From Arthrobacter caoxuetaonis (GTDB lineage Bacteria; Actinomycetota; Actinomycetes; Actinomycetales; Micrococcaceae), in the NCBI RefSeq assembly GCF_023921125.1, contig NZ_CP099466.1, positions 806,001-870,000 on the forward strand: 64,000 bases of DNA, in the 5' to 3' direction. The notes beneath the pieces were generated by a model. That model saw only the letters and a program-made list of their open reading frames with translations. It did no database searches and was not told where the DNA came from. Below, in pieces: positions 1 through 8,619 of the stretch. Position 1 is the first letter of the stretch; each line of letters begins with the position of its first letter. The translations under genes were made by a program, and so were the position numbers.

Positions 1-1113
1 ACGATCACCAAGTACAAGGCAGCAGTCCAGTCCAACAGCACGCCCAGCATGGTGCAGATCTATGACATCGGCACCCAGTTCATGATCGACTCCGGGGCCG
101 TCATGCCCACGCAGGCCTTCATCGACCGCGACGAGTACGACGTCTCCGACCTGCAGCCCAACATTGCCGGCTACTACTCGATCAACGACGAGCTGTGGTC
201 CATGCCGTTCAACACCTCCATGCCGGTCATGTACTACAACAAGACCCTGTTTGAGGCTGCCGGCCTGGATCCCGAAAAGGCTCCGGAAACCCTCGACGAG
301 GTCGCTGAAGCAGCCAACAAGCTCTCCAAGAAAAACGGCGGCCCGGCCGAGTTCGGCTTCAACGCCGCGATCTACGGCTGGCTCCTGGAGCAGGAAATCG
401 CCGCGAACGGCGCCCTGTACTGCAGCCCGGACAACGGCCGCACCGGTGAGCGCGTCACCGAGTACAGCTTCAACAATGACACCGCAGTGCAGTTCGTCGA
501 CTGGTGGAAGGAACTGGTGAGCACCGGAGTGGCGGGCAACACCGGCCGTGCCACAGCCGATGCGCAGAACGCCTTCAAGTCGGGCACCATCGGCATCACG
601 CTCGAATCCACCGGTGCCCTGGGCGGCATGCAGAAGGCCGCCGAGGAGCAGGGCTTCGAACTGGGTGTTGGCTTCTACCCGAAGATCGAAAAGAACGATT
701 CCGGTCCGATCATCGGCGGTGCCTCGCTCTGGATCTCCGACGAGGGGCACTCGGACGCTGAGAAGGAAGCCACCTGGCAGTTCATGCAGTACCTGGCCGA
801 GCCGGCCACCCAGGCTACCTGGCACGTCGGCACCGGCTACTTCCCGATCTCCAAGGCTGCCCTCGAGGAGCCGGAGGACATCGCCTGGCGCGAACAGTAC
901 CCGCAGTTCGACGTCGCCGTGCAGCAGCTGGAATCCACCGAACTGACTGCCGCCACGCAGGGCTGCTCGGCCGGTTCCATGCCGCAGGCCCGCAAGGCTG
1001 CTGAGGACGCACTCGAAGGTGCGCTGCTCGGCGGAGACAGCAAGGCCGAGCTCACGGAGTCGGTTGAGGAACTCCAGGCCGAAGTGGATAACTACAACAA
1101 CTCGGTTCAGTAA
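1..1113 (+). CDS. Sugar ABC transporter substrate-binding protein (UgpB/MalE-like), 5' end outside window
   Basis: This open frame runs in from the window edge, so the signal peptide, lipobox and true start are missing; 370 codons plus a TAA stop are visible. The protein resembles UgpB-type extracellular binding proteins that deliver a sugar or glycerol phosphoester to an ABC importer. Seen directly: the hinge-like segment WSMPFNTSMPVMYYNK near the start, a mid-protein stretch that includes GTIGITLESTG, and a C-terminal helical tail ending in ELQAEVDNYNNSVQ, all typical of family 1 binding proteins. No permease or ATPase gene follows. A strong hairpin comes directly after the stop, so this is the last gene of its operon and its partners should lie upstream of the window. 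The exact substrate cannot be told. Confidence 0.85.
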   Translation, partial: TITKYKAAVQSNSTPSMVQIYDIGTQFMIDSGAVMPTQAFIDRDEYDVSDLQPNIAGYYSINDELWSMPFNTSMPVMYYNKTLFEAAGLDPEKAPETLDEVAEAANKLSKKNGGPAEFGFNAAIYGWLLEQEIAANGALYCSPDNGRTGERVTEYSFNNDTAVQFVDWWKELVSTGVAGNTGRATADAQNAFKSGTIGITLESTGALGGMQKAAEEQGFELGVGFYPKIEKNDSGPIIGGASLWISDEGHSDAEKEATWQFMQYLAEPATQATWHVGTGYFPISKAALEEPEDIAWREQYPQFDVAVQQLESTELTAATQGCSAGSMPQARKAAEDALEGALLGGDSKAELTESVEELQAEVDNYNNSVQ

Positions 1114-1128
1114 CCCGTCTTCACCTTG

Positions 1129-1180
1129 AGCGCCGGTGCGGCCATGATGGGAGTCCCCGTCATGGAAGCACCGGCGCTTT
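1129..1180 (+). terminator. Compound stem-loop terminator after the binding-protein gene
   Basis: AGCGCCGGTGC (1129-1139) pairs perfectly with GCACCGGCGCT (1168-1178). Inside it CCATGA (1142-1147) pairs with TCATGG, giving a long two-part hairpin. It starts 16 bases after the TAA stop and is followed by TT only, so it is a GC-rich hairpin with a poor U-tract, as is common in actinobacteria. Confidence 0.7.
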
Positions 1181-1291
1181 GCTGTCCGCCGGGACAGTTG
1201 GGGCAGGTTGCCCTCCCGGAAGCCTCGGTTGACCGTCCGGAAACGGGCATGTGAAGGTTGCTTACTATCTGATCACCGAAGAGGAGGACCA

Positions 1292-2443
1292 GTGGAAGCA
1301 ATGGTGTACCGCGGCCCGTACAAGATACGCGTCGAAGAAAAGGACATACCGCGCATAGAGCACCCCAACGACGCGATCATCCGCGTGACGCTGGCGGCGA
1401 TCTGCGGCTCCGACCTGCACCTGTACCACGGGCTGATGCCGGATACCCGGGTCGGCACCACCTTCGGGCACGAGTTCATCGGCGTGGTTGACCAAGTGGG
1501 TTCCTCGGTGCAGAACCTCAGGCCGGGGGACCGGGTGATGGTTCCGGCCAATATCTACTGTGGCTCCTGCTGGTTCTGTGTCCGCGGGCTGTACTCCAAC
1601 TGCCACAACGTGAATCCCAACGCCACCGCCGTCGGTGCGCTCTACGGCTACTCGCACACCACGGGAGGATACGACGGCGGACAGGCCGAGTATGTGCGCG
1701 TGCCGTTTGCCGACGTCGGACCCTCCCTGATTCCGGACTGGATGGCGGATGAGGACGCGCTGATGTGCACCGATGCGCTGGCCACCGGATACTTCGGCGC
1801 CCAGCTGGGCGACATCAAGGAACGCGACACCGTGGTGGTGTTCGGCGCCGGACCGGTGGGACTCTATGCCGCCAAGTCCGCCTGGCTGATGGGCGCCGGG
1901 CGGGTGATGGTGATTGACCATCTGGACTACCGGCTGGAAAAAGCGCGGGACTTCGCGCACGCCGAAACCTACAACTTCACGGAATACGACGACATTGTGG
2001 TCCAGATGAAGAAGGACACCGGATTCCTGGGTGCGGATGTAGCGATCGACGCCGTAGGAGCCGAGGCGGACGGGAACTTCCTGCAGCACGTCACCGGAAC
2101 CAAGCTCAAGCTCCAGGGCGGATCTGCCGTGGCGCTGAACTGGGCGATCGATTCGGTCCGGAAGGGCGGCACCGTGTCCGTCATGGGCGCCTACGGTCCC
2201 ATCTTCAATGCCGTGAAGTTTGGAGACGCCCTCAACAAGGGCCTGACGCTGAACATGAACCAATGCCCAATGAAGCGTCAGTGGCCGCGACTGTTCGAGC
2301 ACATCCGCAACGGGTACCTCGTCCCCAGCGACATCATCACGCACCGGATTCCGCTTGAACACATCGCCGAGGGCTACCACATCTTCTCCTCCAAGCTGGA
2401 TAACTGCATCAAGCCCGTGATCGTCCCCAGCTCCGCAGCCTGA
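1292..2443 (+). CDS. Zinc-dependent alcohol dehydrogenase, formaldehyde-dehydrogenase-like MDR protein
   Basis: Predicted 383-aa medium-chain dehydrogenase that would oxidise an alcohol or aldehyde with NAD(P). Seen: catalytic zinc site with Cys in AAICGSDLH and the GHEFIGVV motif, a four-cysteine structural zinc loop in the stretch CGSCWFCVRGLYSNC, and a Rossmann nucleotide fold with GAGPVG. The insertion GALYGYSHTTGGYDGGQAEYVRVP is typical of the glutathione-independent formaldehyde dehydrogenase branch. I chose GTG at 1292 because GAGGAGG at 1281-1287 is well spaced for it; the ATG at 1301 is the alternative. A small membrane-anchored protein follows after 27 bases and is probably cotranscribed. 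Substrate unknown. Confidence 0.85.
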   Translation: MEAMVYRGPYKIRVEEKDIPRIEHPNDAIIRVTLAAICGSDLHLYHGLMPDTRVGTTFGHEFIGVVDQVGSSVQNLRPGDRVMVPANIYCGSCWFCVRGLYSNCHNVNPNATAVGALYGYSHTTGGYDGGQAEYVRVPFADVGPSLIPDWMADEDALMCTDALATGYFGAQLGDIKERDTVVVFGAGPVGLYAAKSAWLMGAGRVMVIDHLDYRLEKARDFAHAETYNFTEYDDIVVQMKKDTGFLGADVAIDAVGAEADGNFLQHVTGTKLKLQGGSAVALNWAIDSVRKGGTVSVMGAYGPIFNAVKFGDALNKGLTLNMNQCPMKRQWPRLFEHIRNGYLVPSDIITHRIPLEHIAEGYHIFSSKLDNCIKPVIVPSSAA

Positions 2444-2470
2444 CCATAGCGATTCGAAGGAAGAGTCTTC

Positions 2471-3058
2471 ATGGCCTACACCGCCAACAACCCCGTACCC
2501 GTCCCCACTGCCGAGGAACTCCGGGCACGCATCCCCGGGTGGGGCGCGGACCTGGATCCGCTCGACCGTCCCTCCGTTCCCAAGCTGCAGTTCGATCCCG
2601 GGCGCACCGGCGCACACTGGGACTTCCCGGACCGGCAGGAGGAAACGTACCCCCGGGAACGGTCGATGGAGCACGGGATGCTCACCCCGGTCTTCGGCAC
2701 GTCCGTGCCGCTCAAGGGCGTCTCCGGAGTAATGCGCCGCTACGCCTACCGCCGCTACAGCGAAGCCCGGGCAGCGCACTGGCTGATCCTGCTGGCAGCG
2801 GACCGGGTGGACGCCTTCGAAGCCCGGATCTCTGCGCTGGCAACGCTGCGCCCGGATAACCCGGTTACCGAAACCGGTGTCCTCAGTGAGTTCCGGCGCG
2901 GCGGAGTCTCCTCGCGGGCAGGACGGCGCCGGGCGGACGTGAACCACCAGTGGATCGATCCCGTTCTGGTGGGGCTGCCGTGGGTTCTTGCCGGGGGAGC
3001 GGCCTTCGCCGGAGTGCGTGCCGTGCTCAGGCTCAGGCGCCGGGCCCAAGGGCGGTAG
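2471..3058 (+). CDS. Hypothetical protein with one C-terminal membrane segment
   Basis: A 195-aa protein I do not recognise. The N-terminal two-thirds is soluble, proline-rich and charged (for example ELRARIPGWGADLDPLDRPSVPKL). Around residues 170-190 lies one hydrophobic stretch, VLVGLPWVLAGGAAFAGV, followed by a very basic tail LRLRRRAQGR, which suggests a tail-anchored protein facing the cytoplasm. GAAGGAAGAG precedes the ATG at good spacing. It sits 27 bases behind the zinc alcohol dehydrogenase, so a supporting role for that enzyme is possible, but this is inference from position only. Confidence 0.7.
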   Translation: MAYTANNPVPVPTAEELRARIPGWGADLDPLDRPSVPKLQFDPGRTGAHWDFPDRQEETYPRERSMEHGMLTPVFGTSVPLKGVSGVMRRYAYRRYSEARAAHWLILLAADRVDAFEARISALATLRPDNPVTETGVLSEFRRGGVSSRAGRRRADVNHQWIDPVLVGLPWVLAGGAAFAGVRAVLRLRRRAQGR

Positions 3059-3124
3059 CCGTTCCTGCGAAACGGAGACCCATGTGTTCTTCGTTGAGCT
3101 CAAGGACTAGGAAGCTCGAATTCA

Positions 3125-3166
3125 GTAATCCTTGACACCTTTTAGGGATTACGTAATTCTTGACGC
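3125..3166 (+). promoter_or_regulatory. Promoter and palindromic operator for a leaderless ArsR-like gene
   Basis: TTGACA (3132-3137) is a consensus -35 box; TAATTC (3154-3159) fits a -10 at 16-base spacing, placing the start of transcription at or next to the ATG at 3167, with no Shine-Dalgarno sequence. Overlapping it is a perfect palindrome ATTACGTAAT (3148-3157). The 12-base direct repeat GTAATYCTTGAC occurs at 3125 and 3153, and GTAATCC (3125-3131) is inverted to GGATTAC (3146-3152). This looks like an autoregulatory operator. Confidence 0.65.
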
Positions 3167-3697
3167 ATGAGTTCGAATCATGACCGTCTGCAGGCACTCG
3201 AAGAACGGGTTGCTGCCCTGGAGGAACGGCTCCTGGCGGCGCCGCCGGCAGAACACCCGGCACCGGCGCCGGACCGCCCGGAGACCGATGATGTTTTCTG
3301 GGTGCTCAACGGCATCCGCAACCGCTACCCGGATCCCGGGGCCGTCCTGTTCGCCGGAACCGCCGGCACCCCGGCCGGTGAACGGTACGAATACCAGTAC
3401 GGCCTGGAAACAGGACACCTGCTCGACGTCGACTGGGCACCCTTCGCTGAGTCCCTCGCCGCGCTGGGCAACCCCGTGCGGCTCTCCATCCTCCGCGCCG
3501 TCCTGGGCGGAACCGAGACCGTCGCGGCGCTGGCGGAGGAACTGGGCGCCGGCACCGCGGGGCAGATCTACCACCACGTGAACCAGCTCAGCGCCCAGGG
3601 CTGGCTCGCCGCCCACGCCCGCTCCCGCTACCGCGTGCCCCCGGCCCGGGTCATCCCGCTGCTGGCCATCCTTACCGCTGCCGCAGGAGGCAACTGA
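3167..3697 (+). CDS. ArsR-like winged-helix transcriptional regulator
   Basis: A 176-aa DNA-binding protein. Residues 3-25 form a short coiled coil (LQALEERVAALEERLL), residues 45-95 are an uncharacterised segment, and residues 100-165 carry an ArsR-type winged helix: AALGNPVRLSILRAVLG, then TVAALAEELG and a recognition helix in GQIYHHVNQLSAQGWL. No cysteine metal site is present, so it is unlikely to sense metals. The mRNA appears leaderless. The gene ends one base before the ATG of a serine hydrolase, so it is the first gene of a coupled operon and probably controls it and itself. Confidence 0.8.
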   Translation: MSSNHDRLQALEERVAALEERLLAAPPAEHPAPAPDRPETDDVFWVLNGIRNRYPDPGAVLFAGTAGTPAGERYEYQYGLETGHLLDVDWAPFAESLAALGNPVRLSILRAVLGGTETVAALAEELGAGTAGQIYHHVNQLSAQGWLAAHARSRYRVPPARVIPLLAILTAAAGGN

Positions 3698-3698
3698 G

Positions 3699-4802
3699 AT
3701 GCCCGAAACCAAAACCCGCACCAGAAAGCTGACGCCCCGGCTGATCGCGGGAGGTGCTGCCGCCGCCGTCGTCCTGCTCTGCGGCCTGGCAGCCGCCCCC
3801 TGGCCGCCGAAGCTGTCCGGCAACGTCACCGGTGATGCAGCCCTGGCCGAGAGGGTGCGTCCGCTGCTCACCGCTCCAGCGAATCAGGTCAGCGTCGCCT
3901 GGATCGACGGGGACAACGTCCGGTACGCAGGCTTCGGTGCCGATGAGCACACCGAATATGAGATCGGGTCCGTCAGCAAGACCTTCACCGCCTCACTGCT
4001 CGCCGACGCCGTCGAGCGCGGCGAGGTCGCCTTGGAGGCCACCGTCGGGGACATCCTGGGTGACGAACTGCGGGATCCCGACGCCGAGATCGGCACCGTG
4101 ACCCTGGCCGAATTGGCCAGCCACCGTTCCGGTCTTCCCCGGCTGGCAACGGGCCTCGATGCCCTGCCCTCCCTCCTGGCCGGTCAGCTGCTGAACCGGG
4201 ATCCGTATACCGCGGCCCCCGACCAGATCATTGCCCAGGCACAGGCCGCCGGGCTGAACAACCGCGGTTCCGTGGACTACTCGAACCTCGGCTACGCCTT
4301 CCTTGGCCAGCTCCTGGCCAAGGCTGCCGGAACAAGCTGGGAAGAGCTGCTGGCGGACCGGGTACTCACCCCGCTGGCGCTGAAGGAAACCTATGCACCG
4401 GTCACCGCGGAGAACCTTCCGGACGGCGCTCCCACCGGGCGAAGCGCCGCCGGCCGTCCAAAAGGAGCCTGGACGGCGAACGGCACGGCGCCGGCGGGAG
4501 GAATCCGGTCCACCGCGGCTGACCTGGTGCGTTACGCGCAGGCCCAGCTGGACGGAACTGCCCCGGGCGCAGCGGCACTGGAACCTCGGTGGGATGACGG
4601 AAACGGCGGCAGGTACGGACTGGGCTGGGTGACCGAGGAACTAGGAGGCAGGGAGGTCACCTGGCACAACGGGCAGACCGGCGGTTTCTGGTCCATGGTC
4701 GCCCTGGACCGGGAGTCCGGCCGCGCGGTGGTCATGCTCTCCAACGTCTCCGCCGGGCAGGAAGAAGCGGTGTTTGAGCTGCTGGCCGGAGGTCCGGCAT
4801 GA
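3699..4802 (+). CDS. Beta-lactamase-family serine hydrolase (class C / penicillin-binding fold)
   Basis: A 367-aa protein with an N-terminal membrane segment (about residues 14-33, GGAAAAVVLLCGLAAAPW) that should export or anchor it outside the membrane. The catalytic SxxK tetrad is S91-V-S-K94 in EIGSVSKTF; the second motif is Y194-S-N; the third, HNG, lies near residue 325 in TWHNGQTGGFWSM. These match class C-like hydrolases, a group of esterases, D-amino-acid peptidases and beta-lactamases. The start follows the previous stop by one base, with GCAGGAGG upstream. The actual substrate, and any link to antibiotic resistance, cannot be inferred from sequence. Confidence 0.85.
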   Translation: MPETKTRTRKLTPRLIAGGAAAAVVLLCGLAAAPWPPKLSGNVTGDAALAERVRPLLTAPANQVSVAWIDGDNVRYAGFGADEHTEYEIGSVSKTFTASLLADAVERGEVALEATVGDILGDELRDPDAEIGTVTLAELASHRSGLPRLATGLDALPSLLAGQLLNRDPYTAAPDQIIAQAQAAGLNNRGSVDYSNLGYAFLGQLLAKAAGTSWEELLADRVLTPLALKETYAPVTAENLPDGAPTGRSAAGRPKGAWTANGTAPAGGIRSTAADLVRYAQAQLDGTAPGAAALEPRWDDGNGGRYGLGWVTEELGGREVTWHNGQTGGFWSMVALDRESGRAVVMLSNVSAGQEEAVFELLAGGPA

Positions 4803-5257
4803 TGCAGGTGATCATCGGCTGGGTCCTGCCGGCCGTGCTGGCGCTCGCCTGCGGCTGGGTTGCTGCCTCCGCCTGGCAGTCCGACGGGATGGCAGCTGCC
4901 AGGAGCAGGCGTTCGCTGCTCGCGGCCCTGCTGGAGACGGCGTTCGTGGCGCTGGCCCTGCGGCTGGTTGTGGAATGGTCGCCGGTCACCATCTGGTTGT
5001 GGATCCTCTCCGTGGCTGCCCTGGCTGCGGCCACCGCCGGTGCCGTGATCCGCTGGGAATCCCTGCCGAGAACTGCTGCCGGGGCAGACGCGGCGGGCAC
5101 AGCAGGGTCGGCGGCCAGGGCAGGCTCGGCGGACTCCCCGGCAGAATCCAAGCGCGGACGGAGCCGCAGGCAGCCCCGGGAGCCGGGGACAGCGACGCTC
5201 AGTGGCTATGCCGTGCTGCTGGCCGCGGCAGTGGCTGTGTCAATCGCCGCCGGCTGA
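4799..5257 (+). CDS. Small integral membrane protein
   Basis: A 152-aa protein whose ATG overlaps the stop of the serine hydrolase (ATGA at 4799-4802), so the two are translationally coupled. Hydrophobic segments lie near residues 5-24, 42-60, 65-85 and 133-151, separated by an Ala/Gly-rich and then Arg-rich loop (about residues 90-128) probably facing the cytoplasm. I do not recognise a family. Its last 18 bases overlap the convergent esterase gene. Position suggests a membrane partner of the serine hydrolase. Confidence 0.7.
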   Translation: MMQVIIGWVLPAVLALACGWVAASAWQSDGMAAARSRRSLLAALLETAFVALALRLVVEWSPVTIWLWILSVAALAAATAGAVIRWESLPRTAAGADAAGTAGSAARAGSADSPAESKRGRSRRQPREPGTATLSGYAVLLAAAVAVSIAAG

Positions 5258-6232
5258 GCCGCCGGGGCTGACCATAACCCGGCGCAGGAAGGCCACAGCA
5301 GCCACATCGTCCTCGATCCCGCCGGCTTCGTGCCCGTTGAAGGGCCATACCTGAAGCTCCTTGGCTCCGGAGTAGTTGTTGTACGCCGCATAGACGGTGG
5401 ACGGCGGCGTTACTTGATCCATCAAACCCACCGAGAACAGTGCCGGAACCCTGGCCCGCTTGGCGAAGTTGACCGAATCAAAGTACTGCAGCGTCTGGTG
5501 CACCTGCTGGACCCGGGTGCGGTGGATCGCCAGATAATCAACCAGTTCCCGGAACGGGTACGCATCCGTGACCTGCAGCGCCCGGGGGATGTCGGAGAGG
5601 AAGGGCACCTTCGCTACGATGGCCGCCAGCTCCGGTGCCAGCGCTGCGACGGCCACTGCCAGGCCGCCACCCTGGCTCATGCCCACAGCCGCGCAACGGG
5701 CGGGATCTACCCTATCCAATGACCGCAGGGCCTGGACAGCCCGGACGGCGTCCGTGGTCAGCCGCCGGTAATAGTAGGTCCCGGGATCGGTGACGCCGCG
5801 GGTCATCACGCCTTGGCCCTGGGGTCCGGCACTGCCCGCGGCATCCGGGGTGACTCCCGTGCTCCAGCCCGCCCCCTGCCCACGGGTGTCCATCTCCAGG
5901 TGCGCGAAACCGCAGGACGCCCAGAACAGATTCTCGTGCGCATCCCCGCGTCCGCCCCCGTAGCCGACAAACTGCACGACGCCGGGCAGCGGACCGGATG
6001 CTCCGGACGGCACCCGCAGCCAGGCGCGGATTGGTTCACCGCCATAGCCGTTGAATGTCACGTCCCAGACGTCCACTGTGGACAGCACAGTCTCGAATGG
6101 TTCCAGGATCAGGTCCAGCGGATGGGCCTGCGCTTCTTCGAGGGTCTGCGCCCAGAAATCGTCGAACTCCGCGGGGTCGCTTTGGCTTCCCAGATATGTG
6201 GTCAGCTGGTCAGCGGGCAGATCCGTATACAC
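5240..6232 (-). CDS. Acetyl xylan esterase / cephalosporin-C deacetylase family (AXE1)
   Basis: A 330-aa cytoplasmic alpha/beta hydrolase that removes acetyl groups from imported xylo- or other oligosaccharides. Seen: N-terminal AEFDDFWAQTLEEA typical of the family, QFVGYGGGRG oxyanion region, HLEMDTRGQG, nucleophile S186 in GMSQGG, and the acid and histidine in GLMDQVTPP and FNGHEAGG. No signal peptide, so it acts inside the cell. GTG start at 6232 with AGGAGG seven bases upstream; it starts 11 bases after the GH3 gene stop and is the last gene of the LacI-controlled operon. Its 3' end overlaps the convergent membrane protein gene by 18 bases. Confidence 0.9.
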   Translation of the reverse strand: MYTDLPADQLTTYLGSQSDPAEFDDFWAQTLEEAQAHPLDLILEPFETVLSTVDVWDVTFNGYGGEPIRAWLRVPSGASGPLPGVVQFVGYGGGRGDAHENLFWASCGFAHLEMDTRGQGAGWSTGVTPDAAGSAGPQGQGVMTRGVTDPGTYYYRRLTTDAVRAVQALRSLDRVDPARCAAVGMSQGGGLAVAVAALAPELAAIVAKVPFLSDIPRALQVTDAYPFRELVDYLAIHRTRVQQVHQTLQYFDSVNFAKRARVPALFSVGLMDQVTPPSTVYAAYNNYSGAKELQVWPFNGHEAGGIEDDVAAVAFLRRVMVSPGGSAGGD

Positions 6233-6243
6233 GTGAATTCCTC

Positions 6244-8616
6244 CTACGGGGCCATGACATCCGCCCCCGGCCCCACTTCCACTTCACAGTGCAGGCGCCG
6301 GGTGTGGTCCACCGAGCGTACCGGTCCGGTGAGCGTAATTCCGGTGCTCAGCCGTATGTCGGTGCTGGAGGCACCGAACCGCAGTTCCAGGTCCCCGGGT
6401 TCGACGAGCCGCTGCAGGCCAATTCCGGTAAACGAGGCCAGGTCTGCCGGAACGGTGAACCGCACCCGGGCTGATTCCCCGGCCTGCAACGGTACGCGTG
6501 CGTAACCGATAAGCCGCTGCACCGGCCGAACCACGCTGGCCACGGGATCGTGCAGGTACAACTGGACTACCTCCACGCCCCCGCGGTCGCCGGTGTTGGT
6601 GACGGTCAGGGCAGCCTCCGCTTCGCCGTCGGTCCCGATCTGCGTCTGCCCAACGGAGAGGCCGTCCCAGCTGAAGTCCGTGTAGCCCACGCCGTGGCCA
6701 AACCCGAAGGCCGGAGTCGGATCGATGCTGGACACGTCGGTAGGCCCGGCAAGGGGAGCTGCCAGGTAGCTGGCCGGCTGGCTCCCGGGCGTCGCCGGAA
6801 CGCTGATGGGCAGCCGTCCTGAGGGATTGACCGCACCGCTGAGCACCCGGGCCACGGCCGGGCCCCCTTCCTCTCCGGGAAAGAACGCCTGCACGACGGC
6901 GGCGGCCTTGGTAACTGCAGCCCCCAGCGCGTAGGGGCGGCCGGTGAGCAGCACAGTTACTACGGGGGTGCCGGATTCCAGCACCGCATCCAGGAGCTGC
7001 TGCTGGACGCCGGGGAGGACCAGGGACTCCACGTCGCAGCCTTCTCCGCTGGTGCCGCGGCCAAAGAGACCGGCGCGGTCGCCCAGCACCGCGATGACGA
7101 CGTCGGCCTCCCGGGCGGCCGCAACGGCGTCGCCAATTCCCGAGACCGACGGATCATCGATTCCGCAGCCCTGAACGCAGGTGATCTCACTGTTTGGGAA
7201 CTCAGTGCGGAGCGAGGATGCCACCGTGGGCAGGTCGATGCCTGCGGGGATGTCCGGAAACTGCGATCCGACGTGGGCCGGGAACGAATAGCAGCCCAAG
7301 AATGCCAGGGGATTCTCTGCATTGGGGCCAACGACGGCGATGCGGGACGGCGACCTCAGCGGCAGGACCCCGTTGTTGCTGAGCAGCACAATGGACTGCT
7401 CTGCCAGTTCTGCCGCCAGCTGCCGGTTCTCCGCCGGGTCAAGGTTGACGGTTCCCTCGACCGCCTGCAGGTCCAAGGCCTCGGCGGGCAGGACCTCGGG
7501 AACCGGAGTCCAGTCCTCATCGAGCAGGCCGAGGCCGATCTTCTGCACCAGGACCCGATGCGCGGCACGGTCCACCAGCTTCGGGTCGATGCGGCCGGCG
7601 TCCAGTTCTGCCAGCAGATGGTCTCCGTACGCGTCGACCGTGGGCAGCTCAACGTCCACGCCGGCGGAGAGGGCCTCCACTGCCGCTTCGCCGCGGGTTC
7701 CGGCAATGCCGTGCAGTTCCTCGAGGAAACCGATTCCGAAGTAGTCCGCCACAACTGTCCCGCTGAAGCCCCAGGTGTCCCGCAGCAGGCCGGTGAGCAG
7801 CTGCCGGTCAGCCGCCGAGGGCACGCCGTCAGTGTCGGTGTACGCATGCATCACGGACCGCACACCGGACTCCCGGACCGCCATCTCGAACGGCGGCAGG
7901 ACGACGTCGGCGAACTCGCGCGGACCCATCGAGACCGGAGCAAGGTTCCGTCCCGCGCGGGACGCTGCGTAGCCGGCGAAGTGCTTGAGCGTTGCTACGA
8001 TCCCGGCGTCTTCCAACCCCTGGACGTAGGCAGCCCCAATTGAGCCCACTAGGTAGGGATCTTCGCCCATGGTCTCCTCCACCCGTCCCCAGCGGGCGTC
8101 GCGGACAACGTCCAGCACGGGAGCCAGGCCCTGGTGGATTCCGACCCGGCGCAGGTCTGTGCCGATGGCATGGGCCATGCGTTTCACGAGCGCCGGGTTG
8201 AAGGTGGCGCCCCAGGCCAGCGGCACCGGATACGCCGTCGCACCCCAGGCAGCGAACCCGGCCAGGCATTCTTCGTGCGCCATGGCAGGTATTCCGAACC
8301 GGTTGGAGGCGGCGATTCTCTCCTGGGTGCGCATCAGCGACAGGGCGCCGGCACCGGCGTCGACCGGTTTGGTGCCGAAGGGCCGGGTGAGCTGGCCCAG
8401 ACCGTTCGGCAGCAGCGCCTCCAGGTCCGGAGGTTCATTCATCTCATGCTGGTGCGGGGCCACCTCGGCGCCGTCGGCCGAAGCGCCTACCCACACGCCG
8501 AACAGCTGGGCAGTCTTCTCCTCCAGGGTCATTTGGGCCAGCAGGGCGTCCGCGCGTTCGGCGGGGGAGAGGGAGGCATCCCGCCAGGGGACGCGCTTGG
8601 TGGTGGTGTTCGACAT
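6244..8616 (-). CDS. Glycoside hydrolase family 3 beta-glucosidase/beta-xylosidase
   Basis: A 790-aa family 3 glycosidase without a signal peptide, so it should cleave imported oligosaccharides in the cytoplasm. Domains: GH3 N-terminal barrel (about 30-345) with KHFAGYAASRAGRN and nucleophile D291 in TVVADYFGI; GH3 C-terminal sandwich (about 405-630) starting at SIVLLSNNGVLPL; fibronectin III-like domain (about 690-765) with VEVVQLYLHDPVASV. Whether the sugar is xylose or glucose is not certain, but the neighbouring acetyl esterase favours acetylated xylo-oligosaccharides. It starts 3 bases after the permease stop. Confidence 0.9.
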   Translation of the reverse strand: MSNTTTKRVPWRDASLSPAERADALLAQMTLEEKTAQLFGVWVGASADGAEVAPHQHEMNEPPDLEALLPNGLGQLTRPFGTKPVDAGAGALSLMRTQERIAASNRFGIPAMAHEECLAGFAAWGATAYPVPLAWGATFNPALVKRMAHAIGTDLRRVGIHQGLAPVLDVVRDARWGRVEETMGEDPYLVGSIGAAYVQGLEDAGIVATLKHFAGYAASRAGRNLAPVSMGPREFADVVLPPFEMAVRESGVRSVMHAYTDTDGVPSAADRQLLTGLLRDTWGFSGTVVADYFGIGFLEELHGIAGTRGEAAVEALSAGVDVELPTVDAYGDHLLAELDAGRIDPKLVDRAAHRVLVQKIGLGLLDEDWTPVPEVLPAEALDLQAVEGTVNLDPAENRQLAAELAEQSIVLLSNNGVLPLRSPSRIAVVGPNAENPLAFLGCYSFPAHVGSQFPDIPAGIDLPTVASSLRTEFPNSEITCVQGCGIDDPSVSGIGDAVAAAREADVVIAVLGDRAGLFGRGTSGEGCDVESLVLPGVQQQLLDAVLESGTPVVTVLLTGRPYALGAAVTKAAAVVQAFFPGEEGGPAVARVLSGAVNPSGRLPISVPATPGSQPASYLAAPLAGPTDVSSIDPTPAFGFGHGVGYTDFSWDGLSVGQTQIGTDGEAEAALTVTNTGDRGGVEVVQLYLHDPVASVVRPVQRLIGYARVPLQAGESARVRFTVPADLASFTGIGLQRLVEPGDLELRFGASSTDIRLSTGITLTGPVRSVDHTRRLHCEVEVGPGADVMAP

Positions 8617-8619
8617 GGG

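Noticed and set aside
1265-3103. A 612-codon open frame on the minus strand opposite the alcohol dehydrogenase and its neighbour.
   Set aside because: It spans two well-supported plus-strand genes, has no family motifs and reads like the low-complexity antisense of high-GC coding DNA. The same holds for other long antisense frames, such as those opposite the lactate permease and the aldehyde dehydrogenase.
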